This document shows, piece by piece, positions 1-11,271 of a stretch of 64,000 nucleotides of DNA. The notes beneath the pieces are model-generated. The model was not told the DNA's origin. It saw nothing but the letters and a program-made list of their open reading frames with translations, and made no database searches. The translations under genes and the position numbers were made by a program. Position 1 is the first letter of the stretch, and every line of letters starts with the position of its first letter. Origin of the DNA: Aurifilum marmelostoma (Eukaryota > Ascomycota > Sordariomycetes > Diaporthales > Cryphonectriaceae); the NCBI GenBank assembly GCA_027559495.1, contig JAMXSV010000026.1, positions 620,001-684,000 of the forward strand, given 5' to 3'.

Positions 1-729
1 GAAGACAAGTTCACGGTGGCGGCCGAGTTCAAGCTCAAGCTGGACAGGGCTTTCCGCAGAGGCGAGCCGGTCGAGATCCCATGGCGCACCGAGGACGGCA
101 TGATCGTTGCAGCCCTCAACCTGCAGGCCCACGGGCGCGTGCGCATCGAGCCTGTCCGCAAGCTCGACATCCCTTTCGGCTTCAGGCCGGGCTTCTACGA
201 GTCCCGAAAGTACCCCAAGAGCTACTATCGCTTCGATCTGCACATCGTGCCGACGCCAGAATATCTATACAATGAGGACATCGACGTCCTGCCGCACGCC
301 ACCAGACCCGACAACATTCCCCTCGGGACCAAGGACGGCAAGCTGCCCATGTGGTGCGACTTCTTTGGCCGGCCCGACCGCAACCGGTGGTTCAAGATGC
401 TTGGGAGCGTGCTATTCGTCCTAGCCACACGCGGCGCTATGACAGACGAGTTTGCCGCCGCGGCGCTCAAGCCGTGCTTTGAGGAGTTTGAAGTCGAGGC
501 GGTGCGCAAGTGGGGCTTGAAAGAGGGACTCTTGACGGAGACGACAGTGCCCGGTGGCGCAGTCACTGTGACGGAGTGGTGGTGGTTGGTCCTTGGCGTT
601 CCTATGCTCGAGATGAGTACCGCCACAGAGGAGGCGAATGGGGATGGTGGTCGGCGCACCAAGGATCAGTACGCAGAATGGGCTTCGGGTCGGTCTAGGC
701 GGAGAGGCAAGTACCGTGTGATCCATTAG
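1..729 (+). CDS. tfc3: C-terminal part of probable TFIIIC subunit (Tfc3/tau138-like), partial
   Basis: The frame is open from base 1, so the 5' part lies outside the window; the stop is TAG at 727-729 and 242 residues are visible. The product would be the C-terminus of the large B-box-binding subunit of TFIIIC, which recruits RNA polymerase III to tRNA genes in the nucleus. What supports this is a run of features I associate with fungal Tfc3 tails: a short linker reading KLPMWCDFFGR, then a helical winged-helix-like segment with FEEFEVEAVRKWGLKEG, and the closing tryptophan cluster EWWWLVLGVP. These are family resemblances from memory rather than catalytic residues, so the name is provisional. 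The last 35 residues are Ser/Arg/Lys-rich. No intron is visible in this portion. Confidence 0.55.
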   Translation, partial: EDKFTVAAEFKLKLDRAFRRGEPVEIPWRTEDGMIVAALNLQAHGRVRIEPVRKLDIPFGFRPGFYESRKYPKSYYRFDLHIVPTPEYLYNEDIDVLPHATRPDNIPLGTKDGKLPMWCDFFGRPDRNRWFKMLGSVLFVLATRGAMTDEFAAAALKPCFEEFEVEAVRKWGLKEGLLTETTVPGGAVTVTEWWWLVLGVPMLEMSTATEEANGDGGRRTKDQYAEWASGRSRRRGKYRVIH

Positions 730-1325
730 GACGAGTTTATCTATCTTATGATGCTGGGGAGGAGTTTCGTGTTCTGGCTATCTGTGTTTCTAAGATTCTT
801 GGTGTGATCAGGGGCAACCTTGAAAGGGGAGTACTGGATGGCGCCACAAGCCACGGGAAAATTCGACGAAGAATGGCTGGCGTTTCAGGGAGATCAGCGA
901 GAGCACTTCTGAGGGGTTTTCTCTTTTAGGCGTGGCATTGGAGACTTTATAGTCCATCGCAGGACTTAAGAACATAATATTATATCATCAAGTGTATGAT
1001 TATTGCGTAGCCGTACCTTGGCAACATTCAGAGAGTAATCTCGACCACCCGCTGCCTGATAGGTTACTATACTACTACCTGACCTAGGCACGTCTACGCT
1101 GCCAAGGTACTTGGCAGTCAACTTATAGATAAGTGCCCTTGACCAATCGGGCCCAGAAAGTATGTGTTAGGCATGCAGATAGTATTCTTACAGCCGAACC
1201 TTGGACCACTACCTAACAGTCTGGTCATGAAACTGTGCTGTCTGGTGCTATCCGGTTGTCCTCGTTTCACACTTGATCACATCATCACTCATCCAAGTAC
1301 AGCCTCTCTACCATTATGGAATCGA
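730..1325. other. Intergenic spacer between convergent genes
   Basis: About 600 bases without a supportable gene. The right half contains GTAC/TACT-rich short motifs (around 1065-1115). It should hold the 3' ends of both flanking transcripts. Confidence 0.6.
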
Positions 1326-1865
1326 TCATGCCGTAGAAGCCTCATAACTCGGCGGTTTTGCAAACATGGGTATCTTGAACTCGAGCTTGGAGAACTCCAG
1401 GTCTGTTCCCTCGGCCGTCCGAAGAAGAAAAGTAAACTGTGTGTCTGGCAACAAGGCGAGCGTGCCATCCGCGCCAACGTGTATCCTCAGTTTCCGCGCC
1501 GTCGAGCCAAAGATACTGGCCTTGCCCAGCTCCCGCCAGCCGTATACGTGTCTTGCGCCCTCGACGTGTCCGTGCACGAACAGCCGGTCATTGGTGGCGC
1601 TGCGGTGGATGAAGACGACGGCAGTCTGGCCGGTGCCGGTGATGATCTGGACCTCGAGCGGGAGAGCTTGCTCGCCGATGCGCGTGTAGCCGTCGGGCTG
1701 CCACTGTGCGTGGCGTTCGTCCACCGAGAGAACCAACGAGGCGAAGTGGACTTCGACCGCGGCGTGGTCGCGGCAGATGACAATGGTATTCGGGTCGTCT
1801 TTCGACACCGTGGTCAGGGCCCAGTAGCCCATGCCTGGCTCTCTTGAAATGCTAGGCTGGGGCAT
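1326..1865 (-). CDS. Protein of unknown function, 179 aa, single exon
   Basis: An ATG at 1863-1865 opens an uninterrupted 179-codon frame ending with TGA at 1326-1328. I do not recognise the family. The sequence alternates short hydrophobic strands with charged turns (for example LEVQIITGTGQTAVVFIHRS and a later TFLLRTAEGTDL), which suggests a small beta-rich globular domain. There is no signal peptide or membrane segment. Four glycine-containing turns and the lack of low complexity argue that it is a real protein. It converges with the Tfc3-like gene and is transcribed away from the monooxygenase. The opposite strand of this stretch is also open (684 bases) but has less protein-like composition. 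The function cannot be stated. Confidence 0.6.
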   Translation of the reverse strand: MPQPSISREPGMGYWALTTVSKDDPNTIVICRDHAAVEVHFASLVLSVDERHAQWQPDGYTRIGEQALPLEVQIITGTGQTAVVFIHRSATNDRLFVHGHVEGARHVYGWRELGKASIFGSTARKLRIHVGADGTLALLPDTQFTFLLRTAEGTDLEFSKLEFKIPMFAKPPSYEASTA

Positions 1866-2597
1866 GATAAAACCCAGGTTGTTTGTGAGCGTGTGTGTCT
1901 TTCAGAGAGGAGCAGAAACGACATGGAACTAGCTCACTGGGGCTTTTCTCTTGTTTCTTCTCACTTCTCCTCACGGGAATGGGCATCAACTACGTACATA
2001 CGAGACTTATGGGGGGAGGACAAGCAAGGATGGATCTGCTGTTCAACTCGGTATTTTTTACCTAATAATTTGTGGCCATGTGAGGGGAATCCTGAGTGCT
2101 CTGTGACAAATGTACACTTTAGTCGATATATAGCTTAGTACCACTGTAGGTGGTACTTCAGATACACCAGCTAGGCCTCTTTAGGTTTCTCGATGCCCCT
2201 GGGCTGGGGGAACTACAGTACAGTAAGCCGGATCTGCGGCTATGGTAATATAATAGCGATGTTCGAGGACGGATGCCTATAAACCAGTCTTGGCTCTCGG
2301 GTTGTGAACAGTAGGAATAGTTTAGATGTTTCTGATAGAGAGTTAGCACGAGGAACGTGGGTAATAATTACTCGTATCACTTGGCTAGAGATAATTATGT
2401 ACTTCTATTTTAATGATTAGTCAATGTCATGATGAATTTGAATCTATTGCTGAAGACAGCAGAGATGTCGAGAGTTGAGTATTATTAGGTGTTGTTATCG
2501 AGAGGACAAATGAGGTATAACAATATAATGACAGCAATGATAATACAGGGTGAAATGCGAAACTGCAGTGGTCGAGTCGAGACCAGCTCGTAATGAC
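1866..2597. other. Intergenic spacer with a perfect hairpin
   Basis: About 730 bases with no gene. It contains a perfect 8-base inverted repeat at 2137-2157 (see separate entry). The right half (2340-2540) is AT-rich with many ATAATA runs, as expected for a 3' flank of the monooxygenase gene and the promoter of the 179-aa gene. Confidence 0.55.
2137..2157. repeat. Short inverted repeat AGTACCAC-5 nt-GTGGTACT
   Basis: The two 8-base arms at 2137-2144 and 2150-2157 are perfectly complementary around a 5-base loop. It could form a hairpin in DNA or RNA. Similar GTAC-centred arms occur in other spacers of this window. Confidence 0.6.
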
Positions 2598-3899
2598 CTA
2601 GGCTCCGTCTTCTTCTCCTTGTTCTCCTCCTCCTTCTCCTTCCCCTTCCACCATGGCAAACGTCATCTTGTAGTCCGGCAGAGTCCAGGACTTGGTATCC
2701 TCGTGCCCAAAGAACTTCATTATAATGTCCGCTCCTAGAAGACTAACCAGCATCGCCAACCAATACATGACCCGGACGCCAAATGATGTTGAAATGAACT
2801 TGTCAAATAGCTTGTTGAACCATGATTTCTTGCTCGAGATGCCACGCTGAAGTTGTCCTATGAAGGGACGATATCTGTCATCGTAGGCCTTCAGCGCGCC
2901 TAGAAGATCGGTGTCGGAGGAAGCGTGTCCGATCTCTCCCGCAAGAACGTACGCGCCGATCAGGCTAGCGGTGACGCCCATTCCTGTGTTTGGTGTGGGA
3001 CAGTATGCCGCATCGCCGACCAGGACCAGCCGATTGCTGGACCACGAAGGCATCCTGACGATGCCGAGACGTTCACAGTACAGATCGTCGGTGTCCTGGA
3101 GCGATCTCAGGATGTCATCCGTTTCCCAGCCGAGGCCCTGGAAGATTCTCTTCAGGGCCTTCTTCTCCTCCACAACATCGCCCTTCTTGACATCTTTCAT
3201 CCTCTCCGCGTCGCAGCCCAGGTACACCTGAAGCCGATGCGGTTCATGCCTTCGTGTGAGGATCCATCTCATGCCGGTGCCGAAGACCCCTCTCGCGTAC
3301 CATTCTTCCCCTGGCTGCGCTTCTCGTGCGATGGTGAAATAGGCTATGCAGGGTCCGGTGTGGTCGATGATATCCGGCGTCCCAGCACCTAGCATCATCC
3401 TTCGCGTGCGTGAGCCGATGCCATCAGCACCCACGACCAGATCGTACTGGTCCGTCGTGCCGTCGGAAAATAGGACCTCGACAAAATCGCCCTTGTCGTC
3501 GAGCCTCTGTGCAGACACGCCCCACTGGAACTTGACGCGAGGTTTCGCCACATCATAGAGTATCCGACACATATCGCCCCTCATGATCTCGAACTCGCTC
3601 GTGAAGGACTGTGGGCCCTTGCCCGTCTTGTTGGCTGGGAAGAATGCCCACGACTTGCCAGAGCTGTCCAAAAGCTCCATGCCCAGCTCGTTGACCGTCT
3701 TGGAGCGGACAGCCTTCTCGATACCCATGCGCCTCATGACCTCGACGCCATGACCGCGCAGGTCGACCTGCAGCCCGTTCGTGCGCAGTGCTGGAAACCG
3801 TTCGATGACGGTAACGTCGTGGCCGAGGTTCGAGAGCCAGCCGGCGAGGGCATTGCCTGCTATGCCGGCACCGATGATGAGGACTCTGAGTTTTGGCAT
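2598..3899 (-). CDS. FAD-dependent monooxygenase (PF01494/UbiH-PHBH type)
   Basis: A 433-residue single-exon flavoprotein hydroxylase that would oxidise an aromatic or polyketide-like substrate with NAD(P)H and O2. The dinucleotide-binding fold is complete: GAGIAG at residues 10-15 followed by an acidic strand end (VIER), the DG-type motif VVGADGIGSRTRR at 155-167, and the second FAD motif LVGDAAYCPTPNTGMG at 293-308. The chosen ATG (3897-3899) places the glycine motif ten residues from the start, as usual; the frame stays open upstream to 4016, but that extension has no family character. The C-terminus has a hydrophobic stretch (about 374-395) and a Gly/Glu low-complexity tail. It stands alone, with no adjoining biosynthetic gene, so the substrate is unknown. 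Relatives include TetX-like and salicylate-hydroxylase-like enzymes. Confidence 0.85.
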   Translation of the reverse strand: MPKLRVLIIGAGIAGNALAGWLSNLGHDVTVIERFPALRTNGLQVDLRGHGVEVMRRMGIEKAVRSKTVNELGMELLDSSGKSWAFFPANKTGKGPQSFTSEFEIMRGDMCRILYDVAKPRVKFQWGVSAQRLDDKGDFVEVLFSDGTTDQYDLVVGADGIGSRTRRMMLGAGTPDIIDHTGPCIAYFTIAREAQPGEEWYARGVFGTGMRWILTRRHEPHRLQVYLGCDAERMKDVKKGDVVEEKKALKRIFQGLGWETDDILRSLQDTDDLYCERLGIVRMPSWSSNRLVLVGDAAYCPTPNTGMGVTASLIGAYVLAGEIGHASSDTDLLGALKAYDDRYRPFIGQLQRGISSKKSWFNKLFDKFISTSFGVRVMYWLAMLVSLLGADIIMKFFGHEDTKSWTLPDYKMTFAMVEGEGEGGGEQGEEDGA

Positions 3900-6339
3900 T
3901 GTTCCTTCGGATGGCAAATAACAAGGCAAGATGAATATCAATTGAGAGGTGCGGCTGTCCGAATGCTGTTTGTGCCAATTTGTCAAAAAGAGCATATAGA
4001 AATGCTTCGTCTGCAACTACTTCAAAAAAGGCGACAGGAAATGGTCACTTTAATAGGGAAAGGAACAGTTCGGTGTTTTCGTCAATACACCAAAATTAGC
4101 CGAGATACTTGGGTACATAACTACCACACCAATTGATGACTTTCATGGTGACACCCGAAAAAGACCATGCCATTTTCCTTTGCAGTGCTGTGCTTACGGT
4201 GTCATAGTGCCACGTCATGCACGGAACGACCTTGGAAATAAGCAACACGGCGGCGGTTGATCCGTCCCCGTGATTATTTGATGACAGCGTTTACAAAGAA
4301 GGGTCATGAAAAACTGCGCACTCCTGCCAATAATCGTCTATTAATGGAAAATCCGCGGCGCAGGAAGCGCCCCATACTTTACCCATGAGCCTTTGCCTGA
4401 GCGCTGAGAGATTGTGGAGCAGGCCAGTGTTACTTCTTGCTGGACTTATACCTACAGGAAGATGTGTCACAGTAATGGGCCCTGAGCAAGAGACTGGAAT
4501 AGACACAGCAAATTAATTGCCAGATACCCATGAATTTGGTCGTTTACACCATCATACTACACATCACATGGACGTACCCATGCTACAGTAAGTAGAAGTA
4601 ATAAGTGGGGCGAAGGAACTCCAGTAAGATGCCAGCCCTGGCCACTGTTTAGACATATCAGCTTGTGGTCATCGCTAGATGAGGGAAACATCAACGAGAG
4701 GGTCCCCTCACTGCTTCAACGCCCTGCTGTAGACTGTAGCCTCGTGGGGAAAGTGGACCACGTTGCCCTAATCCTCAGAAATCCGCGCTCATGTAGATCA
4801 CCTTCGAGCCCGAGGTGGCTCATTTGGATCTTTCTTTCGGATTATCCGAGGAGGAAGTGAGCGTGCAGCACTTGCGACCAGCTCCGACACTGCCAACCCT
4901 CGCTCCAGGCTGGGCACATGTCGGATCTGGATCGGGCGGTCATCGACATTTGGCTGTGTGCCTATGTGCCTACGTGAAATTGGTATTCGCCGAGTGTCAG
5001 CTTCAACGGATGTTCGAAAGTAATTACTTATTCTCGCCCGAGGCCTGAGCTGGCACGGCAGATGCGTGGACCTTTGTGGGGTCATGAACATTTGCTTGAC
5101 AGTATATATCACCCGAAGAGGATGAAAGAAAGAAAGACTAAAAGTGGAAAAAGTCTCGGTAGCCTGGGCTTGCTGTTGAATTTCTAGAGCCTTTGGTTGA
5201 TGCATGGTAGAATTGTTAGACCAGAGTAGCGTACAAGTGCGTTCCAGTGGGTAGGTAAGGTATAACTAATACGATCGATTTTCGAGATTGACGCACCCTC
5301 CTCTACCTCTTTAACTTGACATTTTCCCAAAATCGACATTAGTCTCCATTTCACCTCTTCAGACCCTTGCAAACAACATGAAATAAATATTTTGACAGGA
5401 GACTACTTCTCATGACACGTATCAAGCCCGCGCTCAGCAGCACCGAAATCTGCGGGCCTCCGCGCCTCCTGATGCCCTTCGGACCCGAAAGTTCGCTTCG
5501 AATTCCTTCGTCGGGTCCGCAAAGGTCACGCCGTTAGCAAGGATTGCCAGCTCGTCCTCGTCCTTCGGCTCCGGAGTCGCAACAACAATCGACATGGACG
5601 AGCCCAGTCAGCCATCGAGATCAGAGCCATGGGACCGAGAGGCTTTGATTCTTCGGCCCTGTCGGAGTACGAAGCGGACGATGGCTCTGTGCCTCAAAAG
5701 CATGCTCGGCATTTTCAATACCAAACCCCGCGGGTACGCGCCACCCTTCTCCTAACATGACCTCCGAGTCTGCCCGAGATTAGGCAAGAGCATGTTCATC
5801 GAGGGGGTTAATATATCAGATGCCATGAAAGGTGTTATGAAACTTCGGAGCTTCAGGGCTGGTAGATGCTTTAGACGAGCAGCTTTACCATTGCTATTCT
5901 CCGCCTTCTTAGCTATGCTGCGTTCTTTGATACGACCCGACCAAGAAGACATATATATTTATAGGTTCATAGAAAAAGGGGATCAACGTGAATACTCGCA
6001 GTTTGTCAAACCATCATTCGAGAACGTAGAGGAAAATCAGAAAGTAAAAGGGTAAAAAATAAATAAAAAAAAAACCCGCCTTTCAACCTGGCGAGCTGTA
6101 GTCCCCGCGCAGCTCCCACCAATCAATGATGCATGTTTAACCTCGGCGGGATCAACTGGGGCTTACACACCACGTTACAATCTAGGGAGGCAGGGAGTAT
6201 ACATAAGAAACGGAGGTAAAAATAAAGCACAACAACGAGATGTCACAGCCACAAGAGTAAATAAATAGTCCAGTACATGTAAATTAAAAATGAAAAAAAT
6301 TTGGTAAAGATACCAAAGAGCTCAACGTCACTGTTTATG
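3900..6339. other. Gene-free interval
   Basis: About 2.4 kb in which only short, non-conserved open frames exist (longest about 135 codons, with no domain-like features). It includes an A-rich patch around 6050-6070 and A-runs near 6281-6299. I see no transposon ends, target duplications or RNA gene here except the tRNA at its right border. Confidence 0.5.
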
Positions 6340-6420
6340 TGCGTCGACCGGGACTCGAACCCGGAGCTAGAGAAGTTCCACGGTTGGGAATCTCTAAGGT
6401 TACCCTTACCCCATCGACGC
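6340..6420 (-). tRNA. tRNA-Gly (CCC) with a 10-nt intron
   Basis: Read on the minus strand, the ends form a perfect 7-bp acceptor stem (GCGTCGA with TCGACGC) with discriminator A at 6340. The T arm is CCGGG-TTCGAGT-CCCGG, containing the B box. The D stem is GGGT/ACCT. The anticodon stem is AGAGA/TCTCT, and the loop begins TTCCCA, giving anticodon CCC at 6386-6388 (glycine, GGG codons). The mature loop closes only if a 10-base intron at 6375-6384, directly after position 37, is removed; this is the canonical place for tRNA introns. A T-run that could serve as Pol III terminator lies about 40 bases downstream (A7 on the plus strand at 6293-6299). Confidence 0.92.
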
Positions 6421-7326
6421 TTTGGGGCGTAAGAATAAACGATTTTCCAAAATTTGGGTCTATATACCATTCTCCGCTTTCATACATCCTTATCGTCTTC
6501 AAACCACCCTCCATGGCCCAACACGACATACAAATACGATCAAAGTTTTACATAGCTCTCTCTACCTTTTGACTGCTATGCGGATGTGCAAATTGGAATT
6601 TCCTAGGATTAATAGGAATGGGAGAATTAATTCCTCATATTCGACAAGACTTTTCCAAGGCTGACACTACTGGCAGCGTACCCTGTCACCCCGATCAAGC
6701 AGAAACCTCGCCAGGACACAAGTGGCCAAAATAAGTCAACAATCATTTTGGTGATCTGTATGTATTTTTGTTTGAAAAGGGTTAATTAGTGATTGGTCTT
6801 CTGGTATCATTATGCTGCCAGCTTGTCAGAATTATAGCTGTATTTTGGACAAAACCGGAGTGGGATCGAGTCTCGGTGGCCGGATCAACTTGTCTGGGAA
6901 CAGGGCTGTTGCAAATTGTCTTCGGGTCCCGCCTTGATACTTGGAAGAAGAACTTGCAGAAGGATTGAAAGAACCTAGTTAGGAGAAATATTCTTGTCGG
7001 GCCGTGTGTCTTAAGAGCCCACGAATGTGTGTAGGGCTCATCTCAATCAAGTCTAGACATGTGAACAAGCAGCAGGAGCCTCACGGGGTTGGTTCATCAC
7101 CAATCCAACCTACTTCTCAACAGACACCCCTTTTCTGATAGAGACCATGATGCCAATGCCTCCCTGCGAGAGATCCATTTATCAATCTCGTCTACCAGCA
7201 AGGGCGCTGCTTACTGTGGCAACGCTTTGCCCCGGCTTGCATTATCGAGACTGCAGCCTTGTCGTACCTCCATCAACCTCATCTACCATTGCGGTCTATC
7301 CACACAAAAGAGATGCCATCGATCTA
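6421..7326. other. Intergenic spacer between tRNA and PFK2
   Basis: About 900 bases without a supportable gene. The first 200 bases are the 5' flank of the tRNA. The part from about 7090 onward is pyrimidine-rich and probably the 3' region of the PFK2 transcript. Confidence 0.5.
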
Positions 7327-9547
7327 CTAGTCCTCATCTGCCACCTTGTCCTTCACCATCTCCGCAACCATGCTGATCACCTTCTCGGGTCGCCTCTGCT
7401 GGTCGGCGCCGGAGCCCTCTGCAGGCGTCGACAAGCCGGCGATGGGACTCAGCTGCCCACTGGGCGGAATCGAAGGCACGGGGATGCGAATATCCTCGGG
7501 AGAGCCGGGGATCATTCTAGGATCCAGACCGGGAATATGGATGCGCTTGGCCTCGTTCTGGTACGCGGCGGGGATGATCTCGATAATTTCGTCGCGCGGA
7601 AACTTGAGCTTGGGGATATCCATCGTGCTGCAATGCATCAGGTAGGCGTACAGGACGCGGAGGACAGACTCGTGCGCGATGATCAGGAGGTCGTTTTGTT
7701 CCCGCTCAAGCTCGAGAATGATGGGCTCGAGGCGGACGGCGAGATCGTGGTACGACTGCAAGGCAACAAGATTAGATGATTAGATGCCAAAACGATGTTG
7801 CGATCGATGAATGAATGAAAAGCGCAGGGTCTCTGTGGGACGATGACTTACCTCAGCCCGCGGGTATCTGTGATGGTATGGGTCTAACTCGTGCTTTTCG
7901 ACCTCGTCGGGATACATGGCGCGAATAGCCCGCTCCGACAGCTTCTCACAGACGCCGGGGTTGATGGAGCTCATTTGAGACCGCTGGCGGACCTTGTATC
8001 CTGCATCCTGTAGCGGCTTGGCTGTCTGTACCGTCCGGAGCCGTGTGGAGGTCCACACCGTCAGCGGTCTCAAGGGAATGTCAGCACCACCGGCTTCGAT
8101 TGCTGACTGCCGCTCCTGTTCTCGATGCTTCAGGAGAGTCTCGGTCATCTTGATGGCGTAGGCCCTACCGGCCTCAGAAAGGTCTGCATCACTTCTGTAC
8201 GATTCCTCCTCGGCACTGCCGGCCCTTACGAAGAAGGTGGTCCTCGATTTGATGTGCAGATTGGTGAGGTAGAAGACAATGCGGTGGGACAGATACTAAT
8301 AAGATGGAGCATGGTGTCAGTAATAAGGAAGGAAAAGAGAAGAGGGGTGGTGCTGGTGGCAGCCGCGCCGGCGGAAGGTGGAATGTGCATACGTTGAAGC
8401 TGAGGTTATTGTAGAAGAACGCCCGACCGGCATTGATCATCTTGACGTAGTTGAGCTCCTTCTCGTTCATTGTCTCAAAGACAGGAATCTTCATCTCGAT
8501 GCGCCGAAGGTAGAGCTTGGCAGCCTCGTCTGGATCCATGCCATGGAACTGAAGCAGCAGTGAGTAAGGCAAGGACGACCCAAACAGCCATCGAGGTATG
8601 TAGGACTCACATCGGGAGACGAGATCTTGACATTCCTGGCATTCTCTCTAAGTATTTTTTCATCATCAACGAAGGACTCGAGGAAAAGCGTCTGCGAGTA
8701 CAGAGTCAGCGGCATTCGGCCAGCAAGCAAGTCTACATCGACAATGCTGACCTGAACATCGTGTTTCGCAAACTCTTTGGCAAGTGCACGACGACCAGCG
8801 GCGGTAGGGTTGACAGCGTCGTAGATGGCGACTTGACCATTCTCATGGTTCAGCCAAGCATAGATATCCTCACGGCACTTCTTGAGGATCTTCTGCCGCA
8901 GCATAACTGATGCTGGGGATGCATTGGGGAAGAAGTAGTCCTCTGGCACGGTCTCACCAGGGCCGACTGTAGCTCGACGATAGTCTCCGAGGTGGAAGAT
9001 CCGCGTCTTCACCCCGAGCCTAGATTGTACATCAGCACCATGTCACCCCGGAACTACCCGTGTCTGGTCGTCTCAAGTCAAAGAGGAGGCTTACCAGGAC
9101 AGGTATCGGGCCATTGACACGCATATATGCCTTGGTCTTCATCAGCGAAATGATGCCATCACAATACACGATCGGTGCCATATAGACTTACGTCTTTCCA
9201 CGTGCTGGCAAGCCGACCATGACAATCGCTATTCTACCCGAGTGGAACAGCCTTCCAGACATGGTGCTGTAGAGCTGGGCTGGCGCCAGGTTCTGGTCCT
9301 CAGAGAGGTCATGAATAGCGTCGATAAAGGTCGAACTCTTTCGACGATAACGCGGAGCGTTGGCCGCGATCTCGGCGGTGCTGGAGCTGGTGTTAGCGAA
9401 CTGAGCTTCCAATCCGTCGTCGCCGAGCTCAGGACGAGGCACGGTCTTCTCGACAGTCTCCTTCTCCTTCACTTTTTCCTTCTTCTCCTCCTTCTTCTTC
9501 TTCCGCTTGGCAAGGCGAGCCTTGGCCTTCTTGAAGATGAGACGCAT
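7327..9547 (-). CDS. 6-phosphofructo-2-kinase with degenerate bisphosphatase domain
   Basis: Seven exons: 9547-9192, 9130-9095, 9019-8752, 8691-8611, 8548-8393, 8295-7852 and 7755-7327, summing to 589 codons plus stop. It makes fructose 2,6-bisphosphate, the allosteric activator of phosphofructokinase, in the cytosol. The kinase half carries the P-loop GLPARGKT (112-119) and the conserved stretch from YLSWLGVKTR to FHLGDYRR. The C-terminal half is a recognisable histidine-phosphatase fold (GVCEKLSERAI, RYPRAESYHDLAVRLEP, IIAHESVL with H475). However, the catalytic RHG signature reads RAG (Arg323-Ala324-Gly325; Ala codon 8221-8223), so phosphatase activity should be absent, as in yeast Pfk26-type enzymes. 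The N-terminus is Lys/Glu-rich with RRKSS (68-72), a possible PKA site. The first ATG of the frame is 9545-9547; a further upstream exon is possible. Confidence 0.9.
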
Positions 9548-11271
9548 GACGAACCGCGTAACCAAGCGGAATTATTATGATGGCAGGATCCGTGTAGGTT
9601 GGATGGAGTTGCAGTTGAGTATAGGTAGGAGGGTGGGAAGGAAAGGGTGTGACGGTGAGAAAAGGAGGAAAGGAATGTGCTCACAGAAGCGTGTCCATTG
9701 TCAAGGTTGAGAGACGGTAAACAAAGATCCGGCCCTTGACCCCACTTGTGAGGTGTCGTGTGTCGATCTAGCTGTAATCTCCTGCCAGATGTCGATAGTA
9801 TTTGGGTGTTTGTACAGCTCGGAAGAAGGATGAGCACAATGGCCTGGGTTGCGATGCTTCCGAATCGACCACAATTCTCGTGGTAGAATAGCTATAGGGC
9901 CTGATCTCGGGATATGGATAGGAACAACAGAACAAATTCGTGTGGATGTCAGGAGAAGAGAGGGTGTCTAGAGTTATACCCTATGAACAGTGCTGAGAGA
10001 TATTGTGAGGGATGAAGGTATCGTCGCTGATGTCAAGGGCCGAGGAGCTCATTAGGCGCCTTTTTCTTCTTCTCTCTTGTTCCAACAAGGATTAAATGTA
10101 CCCCCTCACCAGAATTTGAGCAGCCCAGCCCAGAAAGAATTGACGCAGAGCAGGTGCCCACAACTTCCTCAAGGTGTGACTTCTTCTGCTGGTGCTGAGC
10201 CTGAAAAGATAGTAGATGTCATCAGTGTTCCAGCCTGGTGTGCGCCCCAGGGAGGTTCACACAGAGGGTATCTAAAAAGTAGGACAGATGAAAATCAGTC
10301 TTGAGGAGCCGTGATGGGGACTACCTCGTCTCACAGGAAGCGGTTACCTGTATGTAAGTTGGAACTGTGGATGGATTGGGTTCTGAGTAGGTTGATGTCT
10401 GAGTCTTGGTCGGCCTCCGGGTCCTGCCATGTCTGTCCCGGCTTCCTCTTCTGCAGCCAAGGACGGGAGGGGGTGGGGTGGCTATAGTAAGAGGAGCAAT
10501 AGCCCTGGGCGCTGCTAAGTAAGCACTTCAGGTATGGAGGTACATAGTAGTACTATGCAGGCAGGTACTTTGATGAGCACCAGAATTACCACATCTGGGA
10601 TTGGCCTATGCCCTCTTCTTTACTTTGCTCCTCTTGTTTATTCCTTGGTAAAGAATTAGACTAAGTCGCCTTTGCCTTTGAAAGAGTTATTTCTTTTCGT
10701 CTTTGGAATATATCACATGGACATTTCATTGCGGAAATGCGGGGCTCTTGTGACCGTATCTTGGTATTTCTAAGTACACCCTGGGGTTGAATATACTATG
10801 CGGTACATACGGTACTGTAGTTTTGCAGTTGCGTATCTCTGTACCATCCCACGTTGAGGCTAAGGTGCACGGTCCAGGCTGACTCGCTGCCCTTTCGTCA
10901 GAGATCGATCACCCTGGACCCAGCAGAAGCAGCGGCGGAGAGAAAGAGAGCTTACCATGAAATTTTTGGTCCTGTGCCTTCAAGGTCCGGAAAGACAACC
11001 ACAATTGAGGTCAACCCGAACAAGACCACACGAACCTCACAGACCCACGCCCGCTCACCAAGCTGAGCACCTCTCCCATCAGGGCCTTCTGTTTTATTAG
11101 AATTTGCGTCCAGCGCCGAACAACCTCTTTGACGGTGTCCCTCCTCCCTTCTTTGCGTCCCCCGCCGACCGTCCCCATCCGTTCTCTCCTCCGTGACGTC
11201 TTCGTCTTCGAGGCCTGCAGCCTCGACCTCGACCTCTCCTCCACGCCCCTTCAGATATCCCAATCGCGACC
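9548..11271. other. Divergent promoter region PFK2 / TOM40
   Basis: About 1.7 kb between the two start codons with no convincing gene. It contains a small inverted repeat CATAGT-AGT-ACTATG at 10543-10557 and GTAC-rich motifs nearby. The final 200 bases before TOM40 are pyrimidine-rich, as in many fungal 5' leaders. Confidence 0.55.

Noticed and set aside
1164..1847. 227-codon plus-strand open frame opposite the 179-aa gene
   Set aside because: Cys/Arg-rich in its first half and the mirror of the minus-strand frame in its second; the minus-strand product has better globular character.
6840..6880. tRNA-like T-arm string near 6863-6885
   Set aside because: A GATCGAGTCTC-type string is present, but no acceptor or anticodon stem can be folded around it.
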